From assembly GCA_049890035.1 (NCBI GenBank), contig JBMHCG010000036.1:1-64000 (forward strand): a DNA stretch of 64,000 nt. The letters run 5' to 3'. The number at the start of each line of letters is the position of its first letter. The first letter of the stretch is position 1. A model generated the notes under the pieces. It was given only the letters and a program-made list of their open reading frames with translations. It did not search any database and was not told the origin of the DNA. Position numbers and translations under genes: made by a program. Of this stretch, positions 1 to 8,139 are shown piece by piece. This DNA is from UBA11891 sp049890035 (GTDB taxonomy: Bacteria; Bacteroidota; Bacteroidia; Flavobacteriales; Flavobacteriaceae).

Positions 1-1
1 C

Positions 2-217
2 TATAGATTAGGAGCCTGGGGAGTTGCTTATCTTTTAGATAAAGTAAATGACCAGGAGGCTTTTTGGAAAACATTATGGCCTAATATAAATGAAATGGGA
101 TGGGATGGTGCATTTGAGTTTACTTTTGGTGTAACGATGGAGCAATTTAATCAAGAGTTTTTAGAGTTTCTAGAACTTCCAATAGAACAACAACTTGAAA
201 TCATACCGGATATTTAA
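2..217 (+). CDS. C-terminal end of an unidentified protein (5' end outside window)
   Basis: Open reading frame entering from the left edge and ending at TAA 215-217. The visible 71 residues start YRLGAWGVAYLLDK and end in a short acidic helix-like stretch, FNQEF..FLELPIEQQLEIIPDI. I do not recognise the family. The same C-terminus is found again in a decayed copy near 1115-1228, about 1 kb away. The stop codon overlaps the stop of an opposing integrase remnant, so both copies lie tail-to-tail with a recombinase gene. Nothing can be said about the function. Confidence 0.7.
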   Translation, partial: YRLGAWGVAYLLDKVNDQEAFWKTLWPNINEMGWDGAFEFTFGVTMEQFNQEFLEFLELPIEQQLEIIPDI

Positions 218-296
218 ATCTTTGTTATGCATATTCGATTTAGTTCAGCTATTTATCTAAATAAATCAATGTGAACTTTATTTATGCTTATCCCAA
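214..296 (-). pseudogene. Remnant of a tyrosine recombinase C-terminus (copy 1)
   Basis: On the minus strand this stretch aligns base for base with the end of the better preserved recombinase remnant at 1225-1514: the MGHSS region, K-V, a leucine/arginine segment, AELN, then KI and stop. It carries an internal TAA, a small deletion and many substitutions, and no ORF survives. The terminal AAGATTTAAAT is shared exactly. It is a worn duplicate of an integrase tail and cannot encode an enzyme. Confidence 0.6.
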
Positions 297-402
297 GTCA
301 AATTCCCTTGGAGTTAGTATATCCAAGTCTTATAAAAGATAAAATATAAGTGAATAATACGATTTATCATTTTTTATTAACTTTAAGTTTAAATCATTTA
401 TT

Positions 403-984
403 ATGAAAAACATATTTATTACGCTACTCTCATTATTAATCGCTCCTTATATATTTTCTCAACCTGGAACAAAAATATTCAAAGGTGCCATGGAAGGAAT
501 GAATAAAAAGGCTTTTAAAAGCGAGGTTAAATCCAATAAAAGTGAATATAAAGATATCAATATTGGAAATGATGTAATATGGATGTTAGCTCAAACAAAT
601 GGAATTTTTGAGCCAAAGGATAATTTGATTGGTGTGAAATTCATTGCAAAAGGAGCACTATATCCTATCAGTGAGATAGGTGAAGATGCTACTACAAAAT
701 ATTTAGAACATACTGTTGAGTACCTAAAAAGCAATGGATATATTGTGATTTATGAAGATTCTGAGAAGCGTTGGAATTGGCCGAGAATATTTAATTATTC
801 GAATAAATATGGAATTGTTTTGGTCAATTATGAAGAAAAAAAAGCAGCTCATCTAATTCCATTTGAGTGGGAAAAGAAGAAATATGTATCCGCTTTTATC
901 CCTTATTTTGAGTTGTATAGTTTAGATCCTTTTATGAAAATGTGGAAAGAACAGAAAATGGGGAACAAAAAATCGGATTTTTAA
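403..984 (+). CDS. Secreted protein of unknown function
   Basis: 193 residues. An N-terminal signal peptide (MKNIFITLLSLLIAPYIFSQ, cleavage likely near residue 19) directs export. The mature part is basic and rich in Lys, Tyr and Trp, with no motif I recognise. ATG at 403 follows an AT-rich leader typical of this phylum. The gene lies between two decayed copies of an integrase tail, and its base composition is as AT-rich as theirs, so it may be cargo of an old mobile island. Function unknown; the reading frame looks intact. Confidence 0.6.
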   Translation: MKNIFITLLSLLIAPYIFSQPGTKIFKGAMEGMNKKAFKSEVKSNKSEYKDINIGNDVIWMLAQTNGIFEPKDNLIGVKFIAKGALYPISEIGEDATTKYLEHTVEYLKSNGYIVIYEDSEKRWNWPRIFNYSNKYGIVLVNYEEKKAAHLIPFEWEKKKYVSAFIPYFELYSLDPFMKMWKEQKMGNKKSDF

Positions 985-1114
985 AATTTCATTCATAGGA
1001 AAAGTAGAACTAGAAATAATGATTTAGTATTTCCTGTACCATTTTCACTTAATCCAAAAGGTGATATATATGTCAGAGGAAGCTACAAATTGGATAATGG
1101 TTTAATCAATAATC

Positions 1115-1228
1115 TTCTCAGGCTATGAAAGAATTCTAGGTCTAACTATTGAAGAATTCAATCAAGAGTTTAAACTGTTTTTACTACTACCAATCGAGCA
1201 GCAATTAGAAATCATTCCTGATATTTAA
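1115..1228 (+). pseudogene. Decayed duplicate of the C-terminus encoded at 2-217
   Basis: Translation ending at TAA 1226-1228 gives ..GLTIEEFNQEF..FLLLPIEQQ then LEIIPDI, nearly the same tail as the partial gene at the left edge. No start codon or upstream domain is present in this frame. A second out-of-frame fragment (about 997-1125, NDLVFPVPFSLNPKGD) may be an older part of the same gene or unrelated. The stop overlaps the opposing integrase stop by two bases, the same arrangement as copy 1. Confidence 0.6.
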
Positions 1229-1514
1229 ATCTTCGGCATATCCTCTTCATTAAGTTCAGGTACTTCTAATCCTCTCAAATAGGTAAGGCTTACCTTGATT
1301 GATGAATGCCCCATTGCTGCCTGAAATTTAGTAATAGATCCAGTTCGTTTGAATAAACTATGGCTCCTGTATGACTAAATGAATAGAGCGTTACTTTTTT
1401 ATCTATTACGCTAGATTTTTTCTTATATCTACTCCATAATGTCTTAAAATAGTCAGCATTAAATTCAATAAAAGAGTTGGTAAAGATGAAACGGTTTAGA
1501 ATAATTGATATCAC
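1225..1514 (-). pseudogene. Tyrosine recombinase/integrase C-terminal fragment, frameshifted (copy 2)
   Basis: The minus strand reads LWSRYKKK, KVTLYSFSHTGAI, then after a one-base shift near 1310 QAAMGHSSIKVSLTYLRGLE and a tail ending MPKI-stop at 1225. This is the catalytic C-terminus of a Bacteroidota phage-type integrase: the (R/K)HTG box, the MGHSS box and the Tyr nucleophile in LTYLRG. The expected basic residue before HTG is Ser here, and the N-terminal domains are missing. It is therefore dead, probably left by an excised or eroded island. Confidence 0.8.
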
Positions 1515-1685
1515 ATTTTGACATTTTATTTGACTCTTATTATAATATTAAGAAAAACCCTTGTCTAGCTGTAAATGAATTTCAACAACTAGACCATTCA
1601 ATTTGATTAGGAAATAACGTTCTTGGGAAAGAGGGATATCGATTTTGAATTTGTATATTGCTTACGAACCGTAAACTAATTTGAA

Positions 1686-2063
1686 ATGAAAACGAAATCA
1701 CTACTAACAATTTTTGGTGCCCTAAATATTCTCCAAGGCCTGTTTATGTTTTTCAATGGGCGTAGTTTAACAGAAGGAGTATTCCCAGGGGCAAGTGAAG
1801 AAGCAATATTGATAGGCGAACAAATGCATATGCCTTTAGGTACATCGTTTATTGGCTTAGGTTTTATATTGCTTATCTGTCGAGATGTTGATTTAAATGC
1901 GTCCAAAAAGCTTTTATTCTCTTATGCTGTATTCATAGGCTTTGCCTTATTACAAGCACTTTACAATCACCTGACAGGGAACCACAGCGCACCACCGCCA
2001 ATAATAATAACCAATCTTCTTCTTGCTGCTGTTAGTTTATACGGATTTTCAAAGGGGAAATAA
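1686..2063 (+). CDS. Small integral membrane protein, unknown function
   Basis: 125 residues with about four hydrophobic segments (near 5-23, 52-68, 75-92 and 105-121) and short polar loops. The size and layout resemble DoxX/DUF4345-like four-helix membrane proteins, but no diagnostic motif was found. It starts at ATG 1686 after the leader AACCGTAAACTAATTTG, close to the leader of several other genes here. A TATATTG box lies at 1654-1660. A 29-bp gap to the next gene suggests cotranscription with the TPR/SnoaL-like protein. Confidence 0.6.
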   Translation: MKTKSLLTIFGALNILQGLFMFFNGRSLTEGVFPGASEEAILIGEQMHMPLGTSFIGLGFILLICRDVDLNASKKLLFSYAVFIGFALLQALYNHLTGNHSAPPPIIITNLLLAAVSLYGFSKGK

Positions 2064-2092
2064 GAATCACGTTTTAACCATAAATTATTTCA

Positions 2093-3232
2093 ATGAAAAA
2101 AATTACAACGATCCTCTTGGCATCCTCATTTTCGGTGATGTCTTTCGGTCAATATGTTCAAAAATCGTCATGCAATAAAAATGCCAGTAAAATTTCTAAC
2201 ATGGCCATCGAAAATGCAATAAACCTTGAGTTTCTTATTGCATTGGGTGCGGCCAACGCAGCACTAGCAATAGACAGTGACTGTGGTTGTGCCCAGTTAG
2301 TCAAAGCTTTCATTAGTTCTAATAACAAAGATTGGGGGAGCCGTCAAGAAAAGTTAAATAAAATAAACAGAGTAAACCTGAGCGGTGAAGAAAAAGTATG
2401 GTTTGATGTTCTCAGTGCTGAAAATAATGACAAAGCGCGTGAAATTCAAAAAGAGGGAGCTGAAAAATTTCCCAATAGCCCCCTTGTAAATTATTTAGCC
2501 ACCAGTTCTAAAGATATGGAGTCATATAAAAATTTTGCTGATCAATTTCCCGATTACGCTTCTGCGGCTTACAATATGATGTCATATGGATACCTAAGAG
2601 GAGATTTTGGTAAAGAAGATAAAGTGGCAGCAATGAAGTTTGTTGAAAAAAGTCAAAAGATGCATGATGGCCCCAATGGCTTTGATTCAATGGCTGAGCA
2701 TTATGCTTCTTTAGGTGATTATGACAAAGCATTAGAAAATCAGCTCAAAGCATTTGACTACGCAGTTTTTGCATCTCCCTACCAAAACTATGCTAGAATC
2801 TATTGGTCAAAGAAAAATCAATCAAAGCTTGAAGAACAGCTAATGCAATCGCAAAAAGATATGCAACAGGCTATTATTGATCAAGATTACGAAGCCTACT
2901 TAAAATTCTTGGACAATAAAACTCCCGTCACAACAGGCGATTCTAATTTACAACCCTTTTATCTGTTTGATAAAAAAGCTTTCGATCGTGAAAGGAAGAT
3001 GACGTGGAACACATTTGAACTACAAAATATTGATGTTGCTTTTTCACCTGATATGAACGCTGCCGTATTGACATTTTATGGAAAAGGGAGCTACACAATG
3101 AATGGAGCCAGTGAAAAAACGAATTATAGCACGCGCGGTTCATCCACATGGATAAGAACCCAAGGTGGGTGGAAGATAATGCATAACTCCTGGGCGCCTA
3201 ATCAGGGTGAAAATGGGATTCCAAAAATCTAA
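2093..3232 (+). CDS. Secreted TPR-like protein with C-terminal SnoaL/NTF2-like domain
   Basis: 379 residues. Signal peptide at 1-19 (..SFSVMSFGQ). Residues about 35-260 are helical, with TPR-like spacing (NYLATSSKD, AAYNMMSYGYLRG, GFDSMAEHYASLGDYDKALEN). The last 110 residues end in a strand-rich segment with STWIRTQGGWKIMHNSW, the typical close of SnoaL/DUF4440 (NTF2-like) domains. Such domains often bind small ligands or mediate assembly; no catalytic role can be inferred. The leader AACCATAAATTATTTCA matches the shared leader motif. A hairpin terminator follows directly, so the transcript probably ends here. Confidence 0.7.
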   Translation: MKKITTILLASSFSVMSFGQYVQKSSCNKNASKISNMAIENAINLEFLIALGAANAALAIDSDCGCAQLVKAFISSNNKDWGSRQEKLNKINRVNLSGEEKVWFDVLSAENNDKAREIQKEGAEKFPNSPLVNYLATSSKDMESYKNFADQFPDYASAAYNMMSYGYLRGDFGKEDKVAAMKFVEKSQKMHDGPNGFDSMAEHYASLGDYDKALENQLKAFDYAVFASPYQNYARIYWSKKNQSKLEEQLMQSQKDMQQAIIDQDYEAYLKFLDNKTPVTTGDSNLQPFYLFDKKAFDRERKMTWNTFELQNIDVAFSPDMNAAVLTFYGKGSYTMNGASEKTNYSTRGSSTWIRTQGGWKIMHNSWAPNQGENGIPKI

Positions 3233-3243
3233 ATGTAAAAAAA

Positions 3244-3268
3244 AACCTCCCCTGCGGAGGGGTTTTTT
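3244..3268 (+). terminator. Intrinsic terminator after the TPR/SnoaL-like gene
   Basis: A GC-rich hairpin (CCTCC, loop CCTGC, GGAGG) is preceded by an A-run and followed by GG and six T residues, starting 12 bp after the stop codon. Confidence 0.75.
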
Positions 3269-3584
3269 CAAAATAGGATGCCTCAGTAAAAACTTAAATT
3301 TTCCAATAATCATTGATTGTTATACTGGAGGTGCATCAATAGTAGTCCCTCCCTTTGTATTGGCCGTTTACAACTGTATCTACTGATCCACCTTAAAGAG
3401 AAATCCCAACTTTCTAAATCATTTTGGAAGCATTGAACAGGGATTGAATGTACATGCCAACCTTTTACAGTACTATTTTATTTATCGCATAGTTGGGTGA
3501 TTTTATGATAAAGGTTTTACTTTAGGACGTTGGTTGTCAGTTTGTGAAATAATCCGTTTTTAAAATTTGAAAAAATAATTGCCC
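3269..3584. other. Intergenic region without a recognisable gene
   Basis: 316 bp between the terminator and the S9 peptidase start. Neither strand has a convincing ORF, tRNA or repeat. It must hold the promoter of the peptidase gene, but no clear TAnnTTTG box stands out. Confidence 0.5.
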
Positions 3585-6041
3585 ATGTACGCAAAAAAGA
3601 TTGCAATAGCAGTCAGCCTTATGCTCACATTTAGTGCTTTTGCACAAGAAGAATTAGGATACCAAACACCAAAAAAAGAGTTGCTCGATTTGATCGATGT
3701 GGATCTTGCACCAGCTGTTCTTAGCAACACAGAGAATACGGTTTTGGTTCTTATTTCTCGATCAACCTATAAAAATATAGCCGATTTGTCAAGAAAAGAG
3801 CTCCGACTTGCGGGCCTAAGAGTTGACCCCAAACGCTATATCGGCAGTCGGACAACCTATTATAATAAAGTCGAAATTGTTTCACTAGAAAAAGGAAAGG
3901 AAAGAATTCCCGTTACGGGACTTCCAAAAAATCCAAAACTGACTAATTTCACTTGGTCTCCGGATGAGGAAAAAATTGCCATGACACACACAGCTGAAGA
4001 AGGCGTGGAACTTTGGGTATTGGATATTAAAACCAAAGTAGCAAGAAAACTAATCTCTTCTCCTTTAAATGCAAGCATGGGAAAAAGTATCAATTGGCTC
4101 AAAGACAGTAAGAGGTTATTAATAAAATCTCTTCCCAAGGACCGGAAACCAATAGTTGACCAATCTGAAATTATCCCATCCGGACCGAAGGTTACTGAAA
4201 ATAATGGAGAAAAAGCTCAGAACAGAACATATCAAGACCTTATTAAAAATCCAACGGATGCCAAAAACTTCACACAACTGTGTCGTTCAGAAATGCAGAT
4301 CGTAGACTTAAAAGGCAATAAAAAACCCTTCTTAGCGGCAAAAATGTACCGTGATATTCAGGTTTCGCCCGATGGTGAATATGTTTTGGTTTCATTTGTC
4401 AAACCTCCTTTTTCATACTTGGTCCCATACTATCGTTTTCCCACAGAAACGCATGTTTATGATTTGAAAGCCAATAGAGTCAAAGTCTTATCAGACAGTC
4501 CGCTACAGGAGGTGTTACCAAAAGGATTCATGGCAGTTAGTACAGAGAAAAGAAGAATTTCATGGCGTAAAGACAAGCCAGCAACAATCTTCTACGTCAG
4601 GGCATTAGACAATGGAGATCCTGAAATTGAAGTTGATCATAGAGATGCACTGTATCAATGGGAAGCACCCTTTCAATCAGATCCCGAACGATTGACTCAG
4701 GTAAAAAATAGATTTTCTGGTGTCATGTGGGGTACTGAGTCTATGGCGATCGTATCTGATAGATGGTGGAATAACAGAAATACAAAAACATATGCTTTTG
4801 ACCCCTCCAATCCACAAAATCGTGCTCGCATCCTATTTGATAGAAACTATCAAGACAGATACAGTGATCCCGGTCGCTTTGTTACAACAAAAGGAAGGTA
4901 TGGTGAGGAAATTCTAGCCCTAAACAACAAAAAAGCCTATCTGATGGGAGCTGGTTTTACGAAAGCAGGCCAATTCCCTTTCCTGGATGAAATTGATCTC
5001 ATTGAAACCCGTACAAAGCGTATTTACCAATCAGGATTTACCGACAAGTTGGAACAGATCATTGATTATGATTACCAACAAAAAAAGCTACGAGTGCGTA
5101 TTGAATCAAAAAGTGAGTATCCTAACTATTACTTAAGAGATTTGAGCCGTACCAACGCCCTGGAGCAATTAACTTTCTTTGAGAACCCTTTTAAGACTCT
5201 TGAAAACGTAAATAAAGAACTCATTAGTTATAAAAGGAAAGACGGTTTGGAATTGAGCGGCATTTTGTATACCCCCGAAGGATACAAACCCGAAGAAGAC
5301 TCTCCATTGCCCATGATATTATGGGCCTATCCTAGGGAATACAAGGACAAAACAAGCGCGTCACAAAAGACCAACAACCCCAATCGCTTTTTGTATCCAA
5401 GCTGGGGTTCACCTATCTATTGGGTTACGCAGGGATATGTTGTGTTGGATCGGGCTGCATTTCCGATAATAGGAGAAGGGGATCAAGAACCGAACGATAG
5501 TTTTCGATCCCAGTTGGTTGCAAATGCAGAGGCAGCAATTGATGCCGTAGTAAACAAAGGATATGCGGACAGAGACAGGGTCGCAGTTGGAGGACATAGC
5601 TACGGTGCTTTTATGGTCGCTAATTTGTTGAGTCACTCAAACTTATTCGCAGCAGGAATTGCCCGTAGTGGAGCCTACAACAGGACATTAACACCTTTTG
5701 GATTTCAAAGTGAATCCAGATCGTACTGGGAAGCACCAGAGGTATACTATACTATGTCTCCGTTTATGCATGCTGATAAAATGAAAACTCCATTGCTTCT
5801 CGTCCATGGTGAAGCAGACAACAATTCAGGTACATACCCGCTTCAAAGTGAAAGGTATTACAACGCACTCAAGGGGCTGGGAGCAACAACTCGGTTGGTT
5901 ATGTTTCCAAAGGAAAGCCATGGCTATAGAGCAAAAGAAACAATTCTCCATTTAATATGGGAACAAGATCAATGGCTCGAAAAACACGTGAAAAATAAGA
6001 AAAAGGATTTGAAAAGAAGGGACACCAAACCGAAAGGCTAA
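3585..6041 (+). CDS. S9-family serine peptidase, glutamyl endopeptidase-like (S9D)
   Basis: A 818-residue secreted serine peptidase. ATG 3585 is preferred over the in-frame TTG at 3579; it gives a signal peptide ending near ..SAFAQ. An N-terminal β-propeller (about 40-560) precedes an α/β-hydrolase domain. The nucleophile elbow is GGHSYGAF (Ser672), with Asp745 in HGEADNNSG and His779 in ESHGYR. The GGHSYGAF elbow, the SRSYWEAPEVY segment and the length match S9D glutamyl endopeptidases (the chloroplast cGEP type) better than DPP4 or acylaminoacyl peptidases. It likely cleaves periplasmic peptides after acidic residues. Single gene; the tail is strongly basic. Confidence 0.85.
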   Translation: MYAKKIAIAVSLMLTFSAFAQEELGYQTPKKELLDLIDVDLAPAVLSNTENTVLVLISRSTYKNIADLSRKELRLAGLRVDPKRYIGSRTTYYNKVEIVSLEKGKERIPVTGLPKNPKLTNFTWSPDEEKIAMTHTAEEGVELWVLDIKTKVARKLISSPLNASMGKSINWLKDSKRLLIKSLPKDRKPIVDQSEIIPSGPKVTENNGEKAQNRTYQDLIKNPTDAKNFTQLCRSEMQIVDLKGNKKPFLAAKMYRDIQVSPDGEYVLVSFVKPPFSYLVPYYRFPTETHVYDLKANRVKVLSDSPLQEVLPKGFMAVSTEKRRISWRKDKPATIFYVRALDNGDPEIEVDHRDALYQWEAPFQSDPERLTQVKNRFSGVMWGTESMAIVSDRWWNNRNTKTYAFDPSNPQNRARILFDRNYQDRYSDPGRFVTTKGRYGEEILALNNKKAYLMGAGFTKAGQFPFLDEIDLIETRTKRIYQSGFTDKLEQIIDYDYQQKKLRVRIESKSEYPNYYLRDLSRTNALEQLTFFENPFKTLENVNKELISYKRKDGLELSGILYTPEGYKPEEDSPLPMILWAYPREYKDKTSASQKTNNPNRFLYPSWGSPIYWVTQGYVVLDRAAFPIIGEGDQEPNDSFRSQLVANAEAAIDAVVNKGYADRDRVAVGGHSYGAFMVANLLSHSNLFAAGIARSGAYNRTLTPFGFQSESRSYWEAPEVYYTMSPFMHADKMKTPLLLVHGEADNNSGTYPLQSERYYNALKGLGATTRLVMFPKESHGYRAKETILHLIWEQDQWLEKHVKNKKKDLKRRDTKPKG

Positions 6042-6120
6042 TCCAAGACACTAAAAGATTTTTTCCATAGACACGGGTACAGACATAGTATATCCCAACA
6101 TCAATTGGTGTACATGTGTG

Positions 6121-6150
6121 CACAGCAGTAATTGTTTATTACTGCCTGTG
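6121..6150. other. Imperfect inverted repeat / stem-loop
   Basis: CACAG-CAGTAAT, loop TGTTT, ATTACTG-C-CTGTG: a 12-bp stem with one bulged C, 80 bp after the peptidase gene. No T-run follows on either strand, so it is not a classic terminator. The rest of 6042-6368 between the convergent peptidase and helicase genes shows no gene. Confidence 0.5.
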
Positions 6151-6368
6151 GCCATCACTACTCCAAACAAGATCCCCCTAAAACACGGATAAAACATTAC
6201 GTATCATTTTCCTGAACGCCCCAAAGCAACTGCTCCGTGCACCCGACCTAAAGTACGTTCCCTTTGGTGAAAATGAAAGATTTATTTATTATGTGCAACA
6301 GGGATCACACAGGCTTTTTTATCCTTTCTATTAGTAATACGCCTCCTAATTGATGGAATTGAGTCGTG

Positions 6369-7643
6369 TTATTTTTGGATGAATGTCAAGGCTTGTCCTT
6401 GTTTGCCTGCCCTACCAGTTCGCCCAATCCGGTGGATATAACTTTCACGTGTACTTGGAATGTGATAATTTACAACTAATGAAACATCATCTATATCGAT
6501 CCCTCTGGCAGCTACATCTGTTGCTACCATAATTTGAATCGTACCCAATTTAAATTTTTGTATCGCTTTGGACCGATAGTTTTGGGACTTATCACCATGA
6601 ATTTCGTCTACCCTGAAATTTTGCTTCTTAAGATGACGAAACAGTCGTGTTACTTGCCTTTTAGTATCTAAAAAAACTAGTACTTTACGGTATTCTTTTC
6701 GCCGCAGGAGTTCACCTAAGATTAGATTTTTTTCCTCAGAAGTTTCAAATGGGATAATGTCTTGATAAATACTGTCTGTATTTGACCTGCCATCGGAAAC
6801 ACCCACCTTTGTGAAAGATGGCATCAATTCATCAATAATTCGTTTCTGCTTATTGGTTTGGGTGGCAGAAAATAAAATAGTTTGTTTGCGATTAGGCATT
6901 TGATTGACGATACGCATGACTTCTTTTTGAAATCCCATATCGAGCATAGTATCAAATTCATCAAGAACCAGATTGGTATAGGAATGCAATTGCAATGCTT
7001 TGCGATTGAGCATATCATTAATTCTTCCGGGCGTACCGATAACCATATGTGCTTCACGACGAAGTTTCGCTATGTCTTTGTTGATATTTGTTCCTCCAAT
7101 CAAGCAATGGGCATATAATTTTAACCCTTTTGTTAGGCTTTTAAATTCTTCAACAACTTGTTGGGCCAGTTCTCGTGTAGGAACTAAGACAAGGGTATAA
7201 TGTCCTTTTTTTTGACCGAGCAAACGCTCAATTAGAGGGATCAAAAAAGCAGCTGTTTTGCCCGTACCCGTATTGGCAATACCCATAATGTTTTCACCTG
7301 CCAAAATGTTCTCAAGCGTTTTGTCTTGAATCTCAGTTGGCTGCAAGAACTTTTTGGCTTTTAGTCGCGATATCAACGATGGTTGTAAAGTAAATGCTTC
7401 AAAAGGGCGTGTGGTCTCCTTGGAGGTGTTTGAAGGAGCTGTAGTTCTATTTATAAGACTTTTCGGGTTTAACTCACTTTTTTTCAATCGCCCAGTCGAT
7501 GGTTTCCGTGTTTTTTTTCCTGAATTCCCTATGGACGATTTATTATCATTGAGCTTTGCCCCCCCCTTTTTCGTTTTTGGAGCGGATCGCTTTTTGAAGG
7601 GTTTTGAAGTATTGTAAGACTTTCTCTTATTGGATTCTCTCAT
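6369..7643 (-). CDS. DEAD-box-type ATP-dependent RNA helicase with DEFD motif II
   Basis: 424 residues. A basic low-complexity N-terminal extension (1-80) precedes the two RecA-like domains. Motifs seen: Q motif near 87-108, motif I ANTGTGKT (123-130), Ia PTRELAQQ, Ib GTPGR, motif II DEFD (228-231), III SAT, V ATDVAARGID, VI HRIGRTGRAGK. It ends right after the last helicase strand, so it lacks a C-terminal extension. By family it unwinds short RNA duplexes in ribosome assembly or cold adaptation. The DEAD-to-DEFD change keeps the first Asp-Glu pair and the final Asp, so ATPase activity is plausible. Confidence 0.9.
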   Translation of the reverse strand: MRESNKRKSYNTSKPFKKRSAPKTKKGGAKLNDNKSSIGNSGKKTRKPSTGRLKKSELNPKSLINRTTAPSNTSKETTRPFEAFTLQPSLISRLKAKKFLQPTEIQDKTLENILAGENIMGIANTGTGKTAAFLIPLIERLLGQKKGHYTLVLVPTRELAQQVVEEFKSLTKGLKLYAHCLIGGTNINKDIAKLRREAHMVIGTPGRINDMLNRKALQLHSYTNLVLDEFDTMLDMGFQKEVMRIVNQMPNRKQTILFSATQTNKQKRIIDELMPSFTKVGVSDGRSNTDSIYQDIIPFETSEEKNLILGELLRRKEYRKVLVFLDTKRQVTRLFRHLKKQNFRVDEIHGDKSQNYRSKAIQKFKLGTIQIMVATDVAARGIDIDDVSLVVNYHIPSTRESYIHRIGRTGRAGKQGQALTFIQK

Positions 7644-7709
7644 ATAACGTTGGGCGGGTGAATATCCCGGCCGATGAAAATATGGTGAACAACCCCAAGT
7701 TTAAAAGGC

Positions 7710-7737
7710 CAAAAATATAGGTGGAAAAATTGAACAA
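7710..7737 (-). promoter_or_regulatory. Probable Bacteroidota-type promoter of the helicase gene
   Basis: On the minus strand a TTG (7735-7737) lies 17 bp upstream of TATTTTTG (7710-7717), matching the TTG / TAnnTTTG consensus of the primary sigma factor in this phylum. It gives a leader of about 60 nt. The -33 part sits inside a sequence that recurs at 8064-8087. Confidence 0.55.
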
Positions 7738-8114
7738 ATTTTGTTTGATAAAGAAGCAGCTTTAAACGCTTTTAATTTTGCAATAATACAACAACCCCTT
7801 TACACAACATATTTTTAAACAAATAAATTAAATCAATGCTTTGATTCGTTTTTAGAAGTTCTTTTTTCCACGTTCCTTTTCACAAACTAGAGATTCGAAA
7901 TAAGAGTAGCACACACAGACCCCAAGCAGCGGAGGATGAATCATCTTGGCGGATCCCTTCGGAAAGAAACAGCTAGAATATATACACGAAGACATCGGAT
8001 GATTTAACAATTTATCAGGAATTAAAAAGGTAGCTACAAGCAGCTATACAGGCTGCTTAAGACAAAAATTGAACAATTTTTGTTTATGCATAGAGTTTTT
8101 GACTAACATAATGC

Positions 8115-8122
8115 TATATTTG
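8115..8122 (+). promoter_or_regulatory. -7 box TATATTTG of the GLPGLI operon
   Basis: An exact match to TAnnTTTG, 17 bp before ATG 8140. No TTG at the ideal distance was found. Its position favours ATG 8140 over the in-frame ATG 8134, which would sit almost at the transcription start. Confidence 0.5.
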
Positions 8123-8139
8123 TTAAACAATATATGTTT

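Larger units (their letters stand above)
7644..8139. other. Divergent intergenic region with a repeated palindromic element
   Basis: Nearly 500 bp between the divergent helicase and GLPGLI genes, with no ORF worth calling. It holds two copies of AAAAATTGAACAAWTTTTG (7725-7743 and 8064-8082), each followed by TTTRAT. The second copy forms a perfect palindrome, CAAAAATTG-AA-CAATTTTTG (8063-8082). One copy overlaps the helicase promoter and the other lies about 35 bp upstream of the GLPGLI -7 box, which would suit a shared operator. Confidence 0.5.

Noticed and set aside
6121..6150. Stem-loop as a terminator of the S9 peptidase gene
   Set aside because: No T-run follows on either strand; kept only as an inverted repeat.
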